64,000 nucleotides of DNA from Amorphophallus konjac (lineage: Eukaryota > Streptophyta > Magnoliopsida > Alismatales > Araceae): the NCBI GenBank assembly GCA_022559845.1, contig CM040117.1:9696856-9760855 (forward strand), given 5' to 3'. The notes under the pieces were generated by a model that had not been told where the DNA came from, did no database searches, and saw only the letters and a program-made list of their open reading frames with translations. The position numbers and the translations under genes were made by a program. Shown here piece after piece: positions 31,682 through 43,493 of this stretch. Position 1 is the first letter of the stretch. Each line of letters starts with the position of its first letter.

Positions 31682-33980
31682 TGTAAGGCCCGTGCCTTAG
31701 CGGATCTTTAGTGGTTCTGACCTAGAATCTATTCTATAATTTTCAGCTTTTTTCCTGGATTTTTAGGAATTTTCCTGGAATTTTTTGGGATTTAATTGGA
31801 AATACTTAGAATTTAATCCTGAAATAAGATGCATATGCATTTCTGGAGGTTTGGGGGTTAAAATGTAAAATAAAGTTTTTAAACAAAAAAATATATATTA
31901 TAACTCATTTTTTTCTCTCACCCCCACTCCCTCTCTCTTTCCCCTCGTCGATCTCTCACTCTCGCCCTCTCCCTCCTCCGATCGCCCCCTTCCTCTCTCC
32001 TTGGGGATTCAGGTGAAACGACGACGGTTTGAGGCGTGGAGCACGCCGTCGGATTCCTCGCATCGAGTGGAGCGCGTGGACGCCCACCTTGACGTGGTTT
32101 GCGGCTTGTGGAGGCGAGACGGAGCGAGGAGGCTCGACGATACCCTTCCCATGCATGCGGCTTATTCGGCCGTTCCAGCTCAAACGAGGTAGGGGGATGG
32201 AATCCCGAGCTCGCTAGGAGCCTTCGCTATAGCATGTTTTCCCTGTTAAGCTGCTGTGGCATGCATAATAAATATTTTTCATTTTTTCATGCCTAAGCTT
32301 AGTTATTTTTGTTTAATCCATTGTGAGCATCGTATTTGAATGCTTTTAGTGGTATATCGTTGTTGTGGACATGTGGTTTGGCAGGAAACAGGTTTTTCGT
32401 CGTTACCCAGCGATTCCGATCGTCCGGGAGGGAACCCATTTTTAAATATAACCCGTCCGTAACCCAGATGGTGTGATGGTCCTACCAGGAACCGTTACAC
32501 TAGTAACGGTCCACTAGGGACGTGTTACAGTCCTGTGACGGACCTAAGTAGGTGCGTCACAGCGTGTGTAACGGTCAAACCTTCGACTGTTACATTTCAC
32601 TTGACCGTAGTTGACCTAGTATGGCGGTTGGCCTGACGGTCTATCGGGCGACCGTCAGAGCCATGTGACGCCCCCTTGAGGGACCGTCACACCCTGTTTA
32701 AATGATTAAGAAAACTGTGCGTAAGCTTTGGCTTCGGGTGGCTCTAACGGCCATGGGGGGATGCATCACAGTCAATGTAACGCACCACCCCTCGACCGTC
32801 ACATCCTCTGACGCGGGGGCATCAGACCGTCACACCCCTTATGGTTTTCAGAAGCCGCCTGATCATTCTTTAATGCTTTTCATTATAATTATGTGCCATG
32901 TTTACGATGTTCTATGAAATTATGGCATGTTTTTAGATCCCAATTGAGTAGCCTTTCTTTCCTTATGATGGAACCACTAGTCGTAGCCCGGCGACCTCGA
33001 GAGTCGACCCACCTGGGAGAGGTGGAGGGGTGTTCCCGTCATACGGTTTTTAAGCTAGTTTCGTGGGCTCCCCGCCAACGGTAGCGTCCTACCAAGGGAG
33101 AAAGCTAGCTAGAGAGCCTGGCTCAGGCGGGAGTCAATGTGTGCACACGTGGTCGGAGGCTTGGACTGACACTGATGAGTGTCACTCTGACTAGTTACTT
33201 GGTTTGGTACTTGTACGCGCTCTGCTTGTCGCGATCCAGACTTGCGAGTGCTTGAGATGCAGTGTAAGCCCTCAATGGACACATCTGGTTTCTTCCTTCT
33301 TGGTGGTCTTCCTTCTTCCTGTCACTTGGTTGGCTCAGGCATATTCTGTTGGTAGATTTAGTTTCTGTCGCCTTATTTATTTATTATTGGCATGCTTTAG
33401 CTGTTACACTTGTTCAATTAGATATACAACTTTTAGTCTTCAGTTTAATCATGCCATTGCCTGTTCATTTATTTAATGCATGCTCTAATTGCCTTTATTT
33501 TTGCATGTATGCTTGTTTAGTGCGAGGTAGGGATCCGCTGACCCCTATTGAGTTTGACTGTGACTCACCCTTCTTCTTTCAGGTGAGCCGCACCCGCCGT
33601 CTCCCGGTGTTTTCCCGCTTGCTTGGAGACCGTACTTAGACGCCAGCTATAGAAGGGTCAACTTTTTGGCCTTCTCTTTGTACTTTTGCCGGGGTATGCC
33701 CCGAGTAGTTGTACTTTGTGGACTTGCACTCTTGTGCCCTCTGGACTAGTTTATATATTTAGCATTCTGTCTATTTTGAAATTGCTTCCGCACTTCTGTT
33801 ACATAGTATTGCTTAATGAAAAATATGCGCTCTTGTGATTGCGATTCATTATACATCCCCTCGACAAACTCCTTTAACCCTTCAGGGGCCTCATCAGCCT
33901 CTTGGGTGACTTCCCCAGTTCTTGGTATCGGTGTATCGATGTTATCGGTATATCGGTATCCGGAGCTCTGGGTCGTCACA
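31682..33980 (+). repeat. 5' LTR of element A (2.3 kb)
   Basis: Begins TGTAAGGCCCGTGCC (compare TGTAATGCCCTGG of LTR C) and ends GGGTCGTCACA just before gttggtatcagagc. It shares blocks with LTR C, notably cctaccaagggagaaagcta (33090) and aatgtgtgcacacgtggtc (33136). No second copy is in the window. Short ORFs in it have no domain support. Confidence 0.88.
32470..32845. repeat. Hairpin array in LTR A
   Basis: Successive short inverted repeats with conserved outer arms: cgttacactagtaacg, tgacggacc..ggtgcgtca, gtaacggtc..gactgttac, tgacggtctatcgggcgaccgtca (arms only), tgacgcccc..gggaccgtca, gtaacgc..cgtcac. Spacing is about 40-60 bp. Confidence 0.75.
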
Positions 33981-33982
33981 GT

Positions 33983-33994
33983 TGGTATCAGAGC
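33983..33994 (+). other. Primer-binding site of element A
   Basis: TGGTATCAGAGC, complementary to the 3' end of initiator tRNA-Met, two bases after the LTR end. Confidence 0.93.
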
Positions 33995-34132
33995 GATGTT
34001 GAGGATTTGTATAAGGAATTGGAATTTACATTTGTCCAGAGTTAGTCCCTTGTGTCTTCTATTGCTGGCTTAGGGTGTTTTCCGTGTGAATTGATGGATT
34101 TTTTGTTATTCTGTGCGGTTGCCAGGGGTAAA

Positions 34133-35200
34133 ATGCCGCCTCGTCGAGGAAGACCTCCTCGAGTTCCTAGACATGTGCGTAGAGAAGAGAGTGGTTCTGC
34201 TCAGCCTCCTGCAGTTCCTGCTCCAGCGCCAGCGCCAGTTATTGATCCTCAAGTTGCTCCTCATGTTGAAGTGCCTGGTAGTCGAGGCAAGGCTCTTAAA
34301 GAATTTCTCCTATTTAATCTGCCAGCTTTTGACGGACAGGTAGACCCATAGGTAGCAAGGCAGTGGCTGGATGCGATCGAGCGCGTGTTCTTATCTATGG
34401 AGTGCGCGGAGGATGAAAAAGTGATGTTAGCAGCATTTCAGCTTCAAGGTGCAGCCATTACATGGTGGAAGGCCGAGTGGCAGATTGCATTCCATTCCAG
34501 ACTTCTTCAGCAGATCACTTGGGCAGAGTTTGTCGCGGCGTTCGAGCGTGCTTATACTCCTGCCTGCTTGCAAATGGCAAAGATGTACCAGTTCATGGAG
34601 TTGATTCAGGGCGATATGACTGTGCTTCAATATCAGAACAAATTTATGGAATTGGGTCAGTATGCGCCCCATGTGCTTGCTAATGAGGCTCTAAAGACTC
34701 AGCAGTTCCTGCGAGGTTTGAGGCCAGAGCTGAAGTTGCCATTGATTGCGAGTCGAGTAGCTAATCTTGATGGTGCGTGCCAGGTAGCTGTGGCACTTGA
34801 GCTAGAGATGGCGAGACCAGGAGGGTATCCGCAAACTGGGTTGGTTCAGCCGACTATGCAGTTTCAGCAACAGACTCATCGACCGCTAGTGTTAGGAGTT
34901 CCCCCTGTTGCGCCAGATGTTAGCGGTGTTTCTTCCTCTTCCAAGCCCAAGTTCAAGAAGTTCCAGAAGAAGAAGAAGAAGTTTTTTAAGCAGACGTCAT
35001 CTAGTACCGGTACTGTTCTGCAGCAGTCAGCGCCTTCTTCCCAGAGTCGTCAAGATTCTTCTGTCAGTCAGCCTAAGCCGTGTCCGAGGTGTGGTGGAAG
35101 CCATCAGGGACAGCCGTGTTCTCTTCCAATAGTCTGTTTCCGTTGTGATCAGCCAGGTCATGTGGTTCGGGATTGCCCGTTGAGGCCGAAGCCAGTATAG
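34133..35200 (+). pseudogene. gag: Element A gag
   Basis: Gag forms the virus-like particle and packages the element RNA. Start ATG at 34133 gives MPPRRGRPPR, the usual basic N-terminus of this group. A TAG at 34349-34351 follows FDGQVDP. The frame continues VARQWLDAIERVF, so the stop is an in-frame nonsense change (CAG to TAG). The retrotransposon gag domain follows (ITWWKAEWQ, WAEFVAAFERAY, FLRGLRPEL), then a lysine-rich stretch (KFKKFQKKKKKFF) and a CCHC zinc knuckle CFRCDQPGHVVRDC near 35140-35180. It stops at 35198-35200 and again at 35207-35209. Relatives read through into protease. Confidence 0.92.
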
Positions 35201-35209
35201 ACTCCTTAG

Positions 35210-35782
35210 TTTTCTCAGCCTCAGCCACCGCAATTCAGACCTCCTCCTTTGCCACAACCTCAGCAGCAATTCTATTCTCAAACTTCTGCATCTTCCCAAC
35301 AGTCTTCAGCCGAATCCAAGAAACAGAAGGGCAAGGTTTCTCACATTTCTCGAGCTGAAGTGATTACATCCCATCTGGTGGAAGGTACGATTATGCTTTA
35401 TGGTCATTCGGCACATGTCTTATTTGATTCGGGTGCTTCTCACTCTTTTATCTCTGAGGATTTCATTGCATGCATCGAGGAGCCGACATCAGAAATGACC
35501 TGTGAATTGTTTGTTGAAATGCCTTCTGAAGATTTTATGATCACGCCTCTGTGTTTGGAAGAATCTCCTATTATGATTAATAATCATCAGTTGCCGGCGA
35601 GATTATATGCGTTGCAGCTGGCAGATTATGACATCATTCTGGGTATGGATTGGTTGGAGCATTATGGAGCTGTGGTTGACTCCAGACCGAAGAAAGTCTA
35701 TTTTCAGCCACAGGGAAAATCAACATTTTATTTCCAAGGTATTCGATCCCGCTCTTCTCGCTTGATTATTTCTGCTATTTGA
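35210..35782 (+). pseudogene. pol: Element A aspartic protease region
   Basis: Same frame as gag after the two stops. A glutamine/proline-rich linker is followed by the protease, with catalytic motif LFDSGASHSFIS near 35420 and the ILGMDWLEHYGA flap/end block near 35640. The protease would cut the Gag-Pol polyprotein. TGA at 35780-35782 (CGA to TGA would explain it) interrupts the path to RT. Confidence 0.9.
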
Positions 35783-36595
35783 GCATGTAGATTGCTTAGT
35801 GCAGGTTGTCAGGGATTCTTAGCTTCTATGGTTGCTGTTGAGAAACCGCGACAGGACGTCAGTGATATTCATGTTGTTTGTGAGTTCCCTGAGGTGTTTC
35901 TTGACGAGTTACCAGGCTTGCCCCCAGAGCGAGAGATAGAAATTTTGATTGAATTGATTCCGGCTACAACTCCGTTAGCGAAGGCACCGTACCGAATGGC
36001 TCCAGCTGAATTAAAAGAACTGCGAGCACAATTGCTTGAATTGCTGGAAAAAGGCTATATTCGCCCCAGTTTTTCTCCATGGAGTGCTCCAGTGTTATTT
36101 GTGAAAAAGAAAGATGGAAGCCTGAGACTTTGTATTGATTATAGACAACTGAATCAGGTGACTATCAAGAATAAATATCCGCTTCCCAGGATTGATGATC
36201 TATTTGACCAGTTACAGTCTGCTACTGTCTTTTCACGGATTGACCTTCGGTCTGGCTATTTTCAATTGCGGATCCGGGAATCTTATGTGGAGAAGACATC
36301 TTTCAGCACTCGTTATGGTCATTATGAATTTTTGGTAATGCCGTTTGGCTTGACTAATGCCCCAGTAGCTTTCATAGACCTAATGCAGCGTATCTTTCAC
36401 CCATATCTGGATCAGTTCGTGGTAATTTTTGTTGATGATATTCTGATTTACTCTGCTTCTGATGAAGATCATGTGCAGTATTTAAGGATCGTTTTGCAGA
36501 CTCTAAGAGATCATGAGCTCTATGCAAAATCAGTAAATGTGAGTTCTGACTGCGGGAAATTCATTTTCTTGGCCACGTGATTTCTGGTGACAGAG
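35783..36595 (+). pseudogene. pol: Element A reverse transcriptase (first part)
   Basis: Contains [17 protein letters not shown], the PYRMAP entry block, [27 protein letters not shown] and the catalytic FVDDILIYS (near 36430). It lacks a stop up to 36578, but similarity is lost after YAKS at about 36530 and regained as LGHVISGD in another frame, so there is a frameshift shortly before the E insertion. The element E target site CAGAG (36591-36595) ends the segment. Confidence 0.93.
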
Positions 36596-37185
36596 TGACG
36601 CGGCGGCGACGTGGGAATGGATCGACGGCACTCCGGGACGCGAACAGGACAGGAAGGGATAACTGCTATCTCACACAGCTCGGCCTCACGCCGGACGGTC
36701 TCACACCGGGCGACACTCGGATCTCACAAAAATGAGAAAGGAGGGAAGGGAGATGAACAAAGGGGCAAAGGCTCCTTCAACTCAATTCTTTCTTTCATAC
36801 AACATATCATACGTAACACACCTTAGCCTCCTTATATAGGGAAGAAGGCTATGACAACAAGACCCTCTAACTTCTACTAATTATGTTCATACCCTTAGCC
36901 TAACAAGACAAACCCACCAACCAATATTTGACTTGTGGGTTTTAATCAAATAAAATATAAAAATTACACACATGTTATTTTGACTTAGACTAGCCTAATA
37001 AGACGAAAGAAAAAAATACATGTAGGGATACATGTATACATACACACAAATACATATACTCAATACGTAATATACGACGTAGGCCGAGTCTTCAGGAAGG
37101 ATCTCCGAGCCATAAGCTCAGTGTCGGGGCAGTGCGGTGTCGGTTCCGAGTAGTGGGCCCAGTAGTGGATCCGGTGTCCCCACCA
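36596..37185 (-). repeat. 3' LTR of chromovirus E (left copy)
   Basis: Lies downstream of integrase in minus sense, and the last ~30 codons of the integrase ORF run into it. TATA-like sequence cttatatagg at 36831-36840 (CCTATATAAG on the minus strand). Confidence 0.93.
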
Positions 37186-38678
37186 ATCCTCCCGGGGCGG
37201 CTGGAACTCGACTCCGTCATGTAAGGGGGGACACTGCTGTAGTAGTGCTCCAGCAGATCTGGATCGAGGTGCTGGAGATCGTCCCGGCTGATCCAGGAAT
37301 CATCAGAAGGTGGACGGTCCCGCCAACGGACAAGGTAGCGTTGGTACACCCTGCTCCGTGTAGTGGTCACCTGCTCATCCAGTATCTTCTCAATGTGCTC
37401 GCGCGGTACTCTCGAGACTGTGGGATGCACAGGGGTGGGCTCACTCTCAATGGGAGGAGAAGGATCGAAAGGGTCATTAGGAATCGCTGTGGGTTCCTTG
37501 TAGGCCACTAGGTCTGTCACATTAAAAGTCGAAATAATCTCATATTCGGGAGGTAAGTCCACAACATAAGTATTGGAGCCAATCTTCCGCAGAATTAGGA
37601 AGGGTCCATCACTACGAGCTTGTAACTTTCTAACGTCTCCCGAGGGGAGTCGTTCGGGTCGGACCCGTACCATAACCAAGTCACCTTCTTGAAATTCATG
37701 GTGACGCCTATACGAATCGGCCAATTTTTTATAAGTCTCATTACTGAGGTTTATCTGTTTGCTAATTGACTCATGCAGACTTTTGACATGTTGTGCAAAT
37801 TCCTCAGCTGACTTGGACGTTCTAGACTCGAGGGGAAGGGGAATGAGATCCACAGGTTTCCTAGGTTTGTAGCCATGCACGACCTCAAATGGACTCATGC
37901 CTATGGACCTATTGATGGAGCTGTTGTATGCAAATTCGGCTCTGGGCAAAAGAAGATCCCAAGTGCCAGAATGTTCCCCTACAAGACATCTCAATAGATT
38001 GCCTAAGCTCCTATTGATGACCTCGGTTTGCCCATCAGTTTGGGGATGATAGGCAGTGAAAAATTTCAGTTTGGTGCCAACTAGGTGCCCAAGTGTCTTC
38101 CAAAAATAGCTAGTGAACCGGACATCCCGGTCAGACACGATTGTTTGGGGGAGACCATGCAGACGCACAACTTCATCAAAGAACAAATGGGCTACTCTAG
38201 ATGCATCAGATGTTTTGGAACATGCAATGAAGTGGGCCATCTTAGAGAACCTATCAACGAAAACAAAGATGGAATCATGCTTGTGAGCAGTGCGTGGTAA
38301 CCCAAGGATAAAATCCATGCTCACATCAACCCATGGTCGATCAGGAACGTGGAGAGGAGTGTAGAGACCAGTGTTCTGTTTGACCTGTTTGGCCATCGTG
38401 CAAGTCCTACACTGGGCTACAATTTTGGCCACATCTCTCTTCAGGCCAGGCCAATAGAAGTGCTCCTCCACAGAATAGATGGTCTTGTTGCGGCCAAAGT
38501 GACCAGTAAGACCTCCAGCATGCATTTCCCAAATCAGGAAATCCCGAACAGAAGTCCTCGGGACAGAGTTTCTGCCCTCGAAATAGAAAACCATCCTGGA
38601 GTAGATAGTCAGAAAAGACTGCCGAGGGTCCAGCGGACAGAGCAGAGTAGGCAGGGCCAAAATCAGGGCACTCTCCAT
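37092..38678 (-). pseudogene. pol: Chromovirus E integrase with chromodomain
   Basis: Integrase joins the cDNA to the chromosome. Visible: HHCC zinc finger ([18 protein letters not shown]), catalytic core with D (VSMDFILGLP), D (SDRDVRFTSYFW) and E (PQTDGQTEVINR), the LVMVRVRPERLP block, and a C-terminal chromodomain near residues 418-472 (IEKILDEQV, YQRYLVRWRDRPPSDDSW, LLEHYY). A chromodomain marks chromoviruses and is thought to guide integration to heterochromatin. The first ~30 residues of this frame are not integrase. Similarity switches from the RT frame near 38580, so a frameshift separates them. It ends inside the LTR at 37092. Confidence 0.94.
37186..37200 (-). other. Probable polypurine tract of chromovirus E
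   Basis: On the minus strand ccgccccgggaggat abuts the 3' LTR start. It is purine-rich only over its last nine bases, so the tract is weak, but the position is right. Confidence 0.5.
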
Positions 38679-39936
38679 AGAGTTCCTTCATGCGGTCAAA
38701 CCCGGTGACCTCTACCCGAACAGTGGAAAGAAGGGAGACCCTTCGACTCAAGGCGTCGGCCACCTTATTGTCCTTTCCAGCCTTATGTTTTAGGACAAAG
38801 GTGAATGACTGGAGGAATTCGACCCACCGACCATGTCTTGGATTTAAGCCTTTCTGAGAGCTAAGGAATTTCAAAGTCTCGTGATCCGAGTATAAGATGA
38901 ACTCTTGTGGTAAGAGATAGTGTCTCCAGTGTTTGAGGGCATGGACCACGACATAAAACTCCTTATCATATGTGGAGTATCGAAGCTTTGCATCAGAAAG
39001 CTTCTCACTGAAATAAGCCACAGGGTGGCTCTCCTGGCTAAGCACTCCACCTATTCCTACGCCAGATGTATCACATGAAACCTCAAAGACTTTGGAAAAG
39101 TCTGGTAGACGGAGGACAAGGGCTTTGGTCATAAGCTCCTTTATGGTAAGAAAAGTCTGGGAGGCAGCTTTGGTCCACTGAAAATTCCCCTTACAGATGC
39201 AATCCGTAATGGGTGCCATAATGGTGCTAAATCCCTTGATGAAGCGTCTGTAGAAGGTGGCTAGCCCGTGAAAACTTCGAACGTCATGGACATTCTGGGG
39301 CTCTGGCCAGTCTACTATGGCTCGGACCTTGGATTGGTCCACAGACACTCCATGACTTGAAACCACAAATCCGAGAAAAGTGACCCGGTCTGTCATGAAT
39401 TCACACTTAGTCAGGTTGGCAAACATGGTTTCTTTCCTCAGGGTCTCGCAGACCTCCCTCAAATGATGAATGTGGTCCTGAGGGTTGTGGCTATAAATAA
39501 GAATGTCGTCGAAGTAGACGACAACAAAGCGACCGATGAGGGGACGAAGGGCTTCCGTCATAAGCCTCATGAATGTGCTGGGGGCATTGGATAGCCCAAA
39601 AGGCATGACAATCCACTCATACAAACCTACTTTTATTTTGAAGGCTGTCTTCCACTCATCCCCTGGTCGAATCCAGACCTGGTGGTAGCCACTTTTCAAG
39701 TCAATCTTAGAAAAGATAGTGGCTCCACTCATCATGTCAAGCATGTCATCAAGACGGGGAATGGGAAACCTATACTTGACAGTGATCTTGTTGATGGCGC
39801 GGCTGTCAACACACATCCGCCAGGTGCCATCCTTCTTGGGTGTGAGCAAGGTAGGGACGGCACATGGACTCTTGCTCACCCTGAGGAAACATTTTTGGAT
39901 AAGGTCCTCGACAATCCTTTGGAGCTCAGCATGCTC
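38407..39936 (-). pseudogene. pol: Chromovirus E reverse transcriptase-RNase H
   Basis: RT motifs in order: [43 protein letters not shown] and catalytic YFDDILIYS. The RNase H follows with [16 protein letters not shown] (first catalytic aspartate), [28 protein letters not shown] and KVADALSRR. Together they copy the RNA into DNA and remove the template. The true frame begins upstream of the ATG at 39879, joining the preceding segment over a single TAG. Near 38580 the correct reading moves to the integrase frame. Confidence 0.95.
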
Positions 39937-40455
39937 CTAGGGGTTTAACCTGTAGTGGGGGAGGTTGGGTAGGGTGGACCCGTGGACAAGGTCGATGGCG
40001 TGTTGAACATCACGCATGGGAGGGAGTGTTGAAGGCAAGTCTTCCGGGAAGATATCTTGGAAGTCTTGCAGGATTGCCTGGACTTCAGGTGGGATGGAGA
40101 CTTGGGACTCCTCAGGGGTAATGGTGATGATAACAGCCCAAATAGGGGCACCCTCGGCAACCTCTCTATTCATCTCACGAACACCTATGAAGTTAAGGCG
40201 CCTAATCGGGTCATGGTCAACCTTAGGGCCCTTAGGGATGGATATGACAGGTGTAGGAGAGGAGGGAATGGGAAGCTTCCCTTTGGTGGGGGTTGGGGCA
40301 TTCTCCTGAATTTTGGGGGATGCAACGGGTGTGGAGGTAGGACTCTTTCCCGTGGCCACCTTTGGGAGTGTTGGGAGCAACTGAATCCTCTTCCCATTGT
40401 GGGAGAAGGAACACTCATTGGACCGACCGAATGTAGTAAGGTCTACATCGTAGAT
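39937..40455 (-). pseudogene. pol: Chromovirus E protease-RT linker
   Basis: A proline/lysine-rich linker (KSPTSTPVASPK, PIPSSPTPVIS) is followed by FQDIFPEDLPSTLPPMRDVQ and HYRLNP, the segment always found before RT. It is bounded by two in-frame stops: one after GRP at 40456-40458 (where relatives have tryptophan, TGG to TAG) and one at 39937-39939 after LNP. Both are in the same frame as gag and RT, so the ancestor had one open polyprotein. Confidence 0.88.
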
Positions 40456-41844
40456 CTATGGCCGTCCTAGGATGATGCTCCCGACCTTCATAGGCACTAC
40501 ATCGCATAGGATTTGTCCTTCGTAGGACTGGAACTGGATGGGAATGACACATGCAGTGGTGACTGGGATAGACGTGTCGTCAACCCAAGTCACGTTGTAT
40601 GGCCTCGGATGAGGATGTGTAGGTAGACCTAGATGGGATACAAAGTCTGAAGAGACTGTATTGATACAACTTCCGTTGTCAAAGATCACCTTCCAGGGTT
40701 GAGTTTTGACCATGACGTAGGTTTGGAAGATGGAGGTTCGACGCCAGTAGTCCTCCTGTGGGTGTGCGAGGATGCAATGAACTGCACCTAGTCTTCCCTG
40801 GTTTGAACTTTTGGCAATTTCTCCCACTTGCATGTACTCGACATGCGTTCCATCATACCCTGCATCTAATTCCTCAAACTGGGCAACGAGATCAGGGTCA
40901 GGCTCATATCTCTCAAGGGTTTCTCCTTCCTGAGGTGGAAGCTCCATAGGCTGGGGGTCGGTGATGACCAAGGCTCGGGTGGGGCAATTTGGATCGTAGG
41001 AGGTGGAGGGGCCAGCTCTCTCAGTATAGCGGACTATGGGGTTTCGTGTTTCAGGTTGGCGGTAGATGGGAACCTGAGGTGGGACCACCCTTTGAAACCT
41101 CTCAACATCTCGTGCAACTTGGTAGGCATGCTCGAGGGTGTTAACCTCCCGTAAGAATAATTCCCGCTGAATACTCTCATGTAGGTCAGCCCTAAACCGA
41201 GAGAGGGTGACGGAGGCATCCTCCATGACTCGACTCCGAAGGAAGAAGTCATCAAATTTGGTGATGTACTCGTCCACGGACTTTCCATCTTGGGTGAGTT
41301 TCTGCCATTGGTCTAAAAGACGCTGATGGTAGGAAGGTGGCAGATACTTCTCCCTCAATTTCTCCTTCATTTCTTCCCACGTGCTAATAGGCTCCTCTCG
41401 TCTCCGTGCTAGGAGATTCTCAACATTACACCAGTAGGTCTTGGCTTGACCCAGGAGTTTCATTTTGGTAAACCTCACCGTGGTAGCAGGGGTCATGCGG
41501 CGATGCCAATCAAAGTATTGGTCCATCCCGGTCTCCCACTCAAGGCATGTAGTGGGGTTGAGGGACCCATCAAAACTTGGAGCGTCAATCTTGACGTTCC
41601 GTAGGATGATATCTTCATCGCCGTGGTCTCTCTCTCGAGGCACACAGGCCTCTTGCTCTCTACCTTGGGGAGCCTGATTCGGGCGGACTTGCTCTCTTTC
41701 CTCCCTAGGATTGGCTATGGGATTGCCATGGCCATTCACTCTTCCTTCCTCCCCTTTTAATCGATCCTCTAAGGCTCGGATCCTCTTATCGAGTTCCGTC
41801 CGTAGTTGGCCTATGGATTCTTCAAAGTGGGCTATGAGATTATG
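40456..41844 (-). pseudogene. gag: Chromovirus E gag and protease start
   Basis: Coding sequence in frame extends upstream of the GTG at 41739 to a stop at 41845-41847. It begins with an amphipathic, probably coiled-coil segment (LIAHFEESIGQLRTELDKR, IRALEDRLKG). The gag domain follows (APSFDGSLNPTTCLEWE, KLLGQAKTYW, TWEEMKEKLREKYLPPSY, SVDEYITKFDDFF). I see no CCHC zinc knuckle between gag and protease, unlike A and B. The protease has VIFDNGSCINTVS, an 'NGSC' variant of the usual D-S/T-G active site, and ends in SIILGRP. Confidence 0.9.
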
Positions 41845-42571
41845 CTAGACTGGACTAGCATAGCAGTCACGCTCTCTTGATCCATGGGTAGCGTTGAGGG
41901 GCGCTCTAGACGGCCAGATGAATTCCTAGACCAACGTGGCATGCACGACCTCGGACTTAAATGATGCAGTCCTGGGACCGATAATTAGCAAGCAATAGAC
42001 TCGAGTTTTGTTGGCTGATTGGCAAAGGGCCAATTTGAAGGGACCGGTCAGGGAGAGTTTCTTGCCCGTAGGCGAAGTAGTTGTGGAACTACCTCCAGAT
42101 AATTAGGGTGCCATAATGTGATAGCATAGGGCCTTAAGGATGGGTACATTCAAGCTCTGGCTTTCCGTCCACAGCGATGCACTCAGGAGACTGGCTGCAT
42201 GGATCGGGCTCTCTCTCACTTCGCGCGGCAATTGAAAAGATACTAAATGAGTAAGTGAGGGGAGCGCGTACCTAGCTAGACTGAAAAGTCTAACACTGAT
42301 CGGAGATGAGGGCGAGCGGGGATGTGCGTGACCGCACGGCGTCGAAGAAGCTTCACCGGTTACAAAGAATTCACTCCACGCAAGGAGGATTTAAGTATTA
42401 CAAATTGCTTAAAATTTCCCACGCAGGGGAACAAATCACTCCAGACTTTCTCCGCGCAGGGAGACTAAGGGGCATTCACACTCCGTGAATTACGGACTAT
42501 GTGTCGGCGATCGGGCGACTCAACCGTTGATCGAGCCGTGATTATGGACTCGAGTGCCACACTTAATAAGG

Positions 42572-42603
42572 TAAGATATATATATATATATATATATATA
42601 TAT
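42572..42603. repeat. (TA)n microsatellite
   Basis: A run of about 16 TA dinucleotides in the element E leader, followed closely by further TA-rich sequence. Confidence 0.9.
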
Positions 42604-42667
42604 CAAGATATATATATTATATATACAATTTTAACTTTCAAAACATTTTTTTTCTAATGGCCTTCAC

Positions 42668-42671
<4 letters not shown>

Positions 42672-42707
<36 letters not shown>
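42672..42707. repeat. (TA)n microsatellite
   Basis: A second run of about 17 TA dinucleotides, 70 bp from the first. Confidence 0.9.
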
Positions 42708-42708
<1 letters not shown>

Positions 42709-42764
42709 CACTCATGCGTGAAACACGTAGCTCCACGCAGGCTCCTGTCCGGCGCCAAACACGG

Positions 42765-43125
42765 AAGGGGGGGCGGCGGTCAACGCGCCAGGGCGGGGTC
42801 TGGGGCGATGTGGGCGCAGGCGCATGGGGCGCCGAAGAGAGATGGTGCGCGTAGGGGCGCAGAGGCGGGCGCACGGGGGCGCTCAGGCGGGCGGCTGGCA
42901 GGGCGGGCGTGGGGCGCGCGCCGGGCGGGCACAGGGCGCCGGGCGGGCGGGCGCTGGGTGAGCGCGGTGCGGGCGTGGCCGGGGGCCGGGCGCGGGGCGC
43001 GCGCAGGGTGGGCGCGGGGCGGGCGCGGGGCGGGTGTGGGGCGTGCGTGCGGGGCGCGAGGTGGGCGCGGTGGCGTAGGGCGGAGGCGCGCAGCGGCGCG
43101 GTGGGGGTGCTCTGGCCGTTGCGGC
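42765..43125. repeat. G-rich GGGCGC low-complexity block
   Basis: About 360 bp at very high G+C with repeated gggcgcggggcgggc motifs on the plus strand, so the element's own RNA (minus strand) would be C-rich. Potential quadruplex on the plus strand. Confidence 0.85.
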
Positions 43126-43204
43126 CAGAGGGGAAATTTAAAAGGGGCACGGGCGGCGATGCCCGACCCCTGCGAACTGGGAAATTTTTTTTTATCTTTT
43201 TTTT

Positions 43205-43290
43205 TCTACATCCGAGAGAGAGAGAGAAAGAGAGAGAAAATGGGGAGAGAGAGACAGAAAGAGAAAAATGGAGTGAGAGAGAGAAAGAAG
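43205..43290. repeat. (GA)n-rich stretch
   Basis: Alternating gagagaga and gaaagag runs just inside the primer side of the element E leader, followed by T-rich runs to 43350. Confidence 0.8.
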
Positions 43291-43478
43291 GAACACAATT
43301 TTTTTTCTTTTGCCTAAATTTTTTTCCTCTATTTTTTTTCTTTCTCCAAGACTCCTCTCAACCAAGATCCTTTTCGGCTATTCTTATTTTTTTTGTTTCC
43401 GTTTTTTCACTCAAGCAACCTAGAGAGAGAAAGAGAGAGACGTCGGGGATGTCGGGCTCGTCGGAGGCGCCGTGTTGA

Positions 43479-43490
43479 GCTCTGATACCA
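43479..43490 (-). other. Primer-binding site of chromovirus E
   Basis: gctctgatacca on the plus strand is TGGTATCAGAGC on the element strand, three bases from the LTR at 43494. Initiator tRNA-Met type. Confidence 0.93.
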
Positions 43491-43493
43491 ATT

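Larger units (their letters stand above)
41848..43478 (-). other. Long 5' leader of chromovirus E
   Basis: About 1.6 kb lies between primer site and gag, without credible coding capacity. It contains a stretch 41850-42540 with no recognised feature, two (AT)n runs, a G-rich block and a GA-rich block (listed separately). ORFs of 150-200 codons at 42671-43478 are products of skewed composition. Confidence 0.6.

Noticed and set aside
36611..36826. 71-codon ORF, repeated at 43509-43724
   Set aside because: It is the element E LTR on the strand opposite to its transcription. The identity reflects LTR duplication.
42671..43478. ORFs of 159-199 codons, Arg/Gly/Ala-rich
   Set aside because: They are generated by the GGGCGC-rich block and GA tract in the element E leader.
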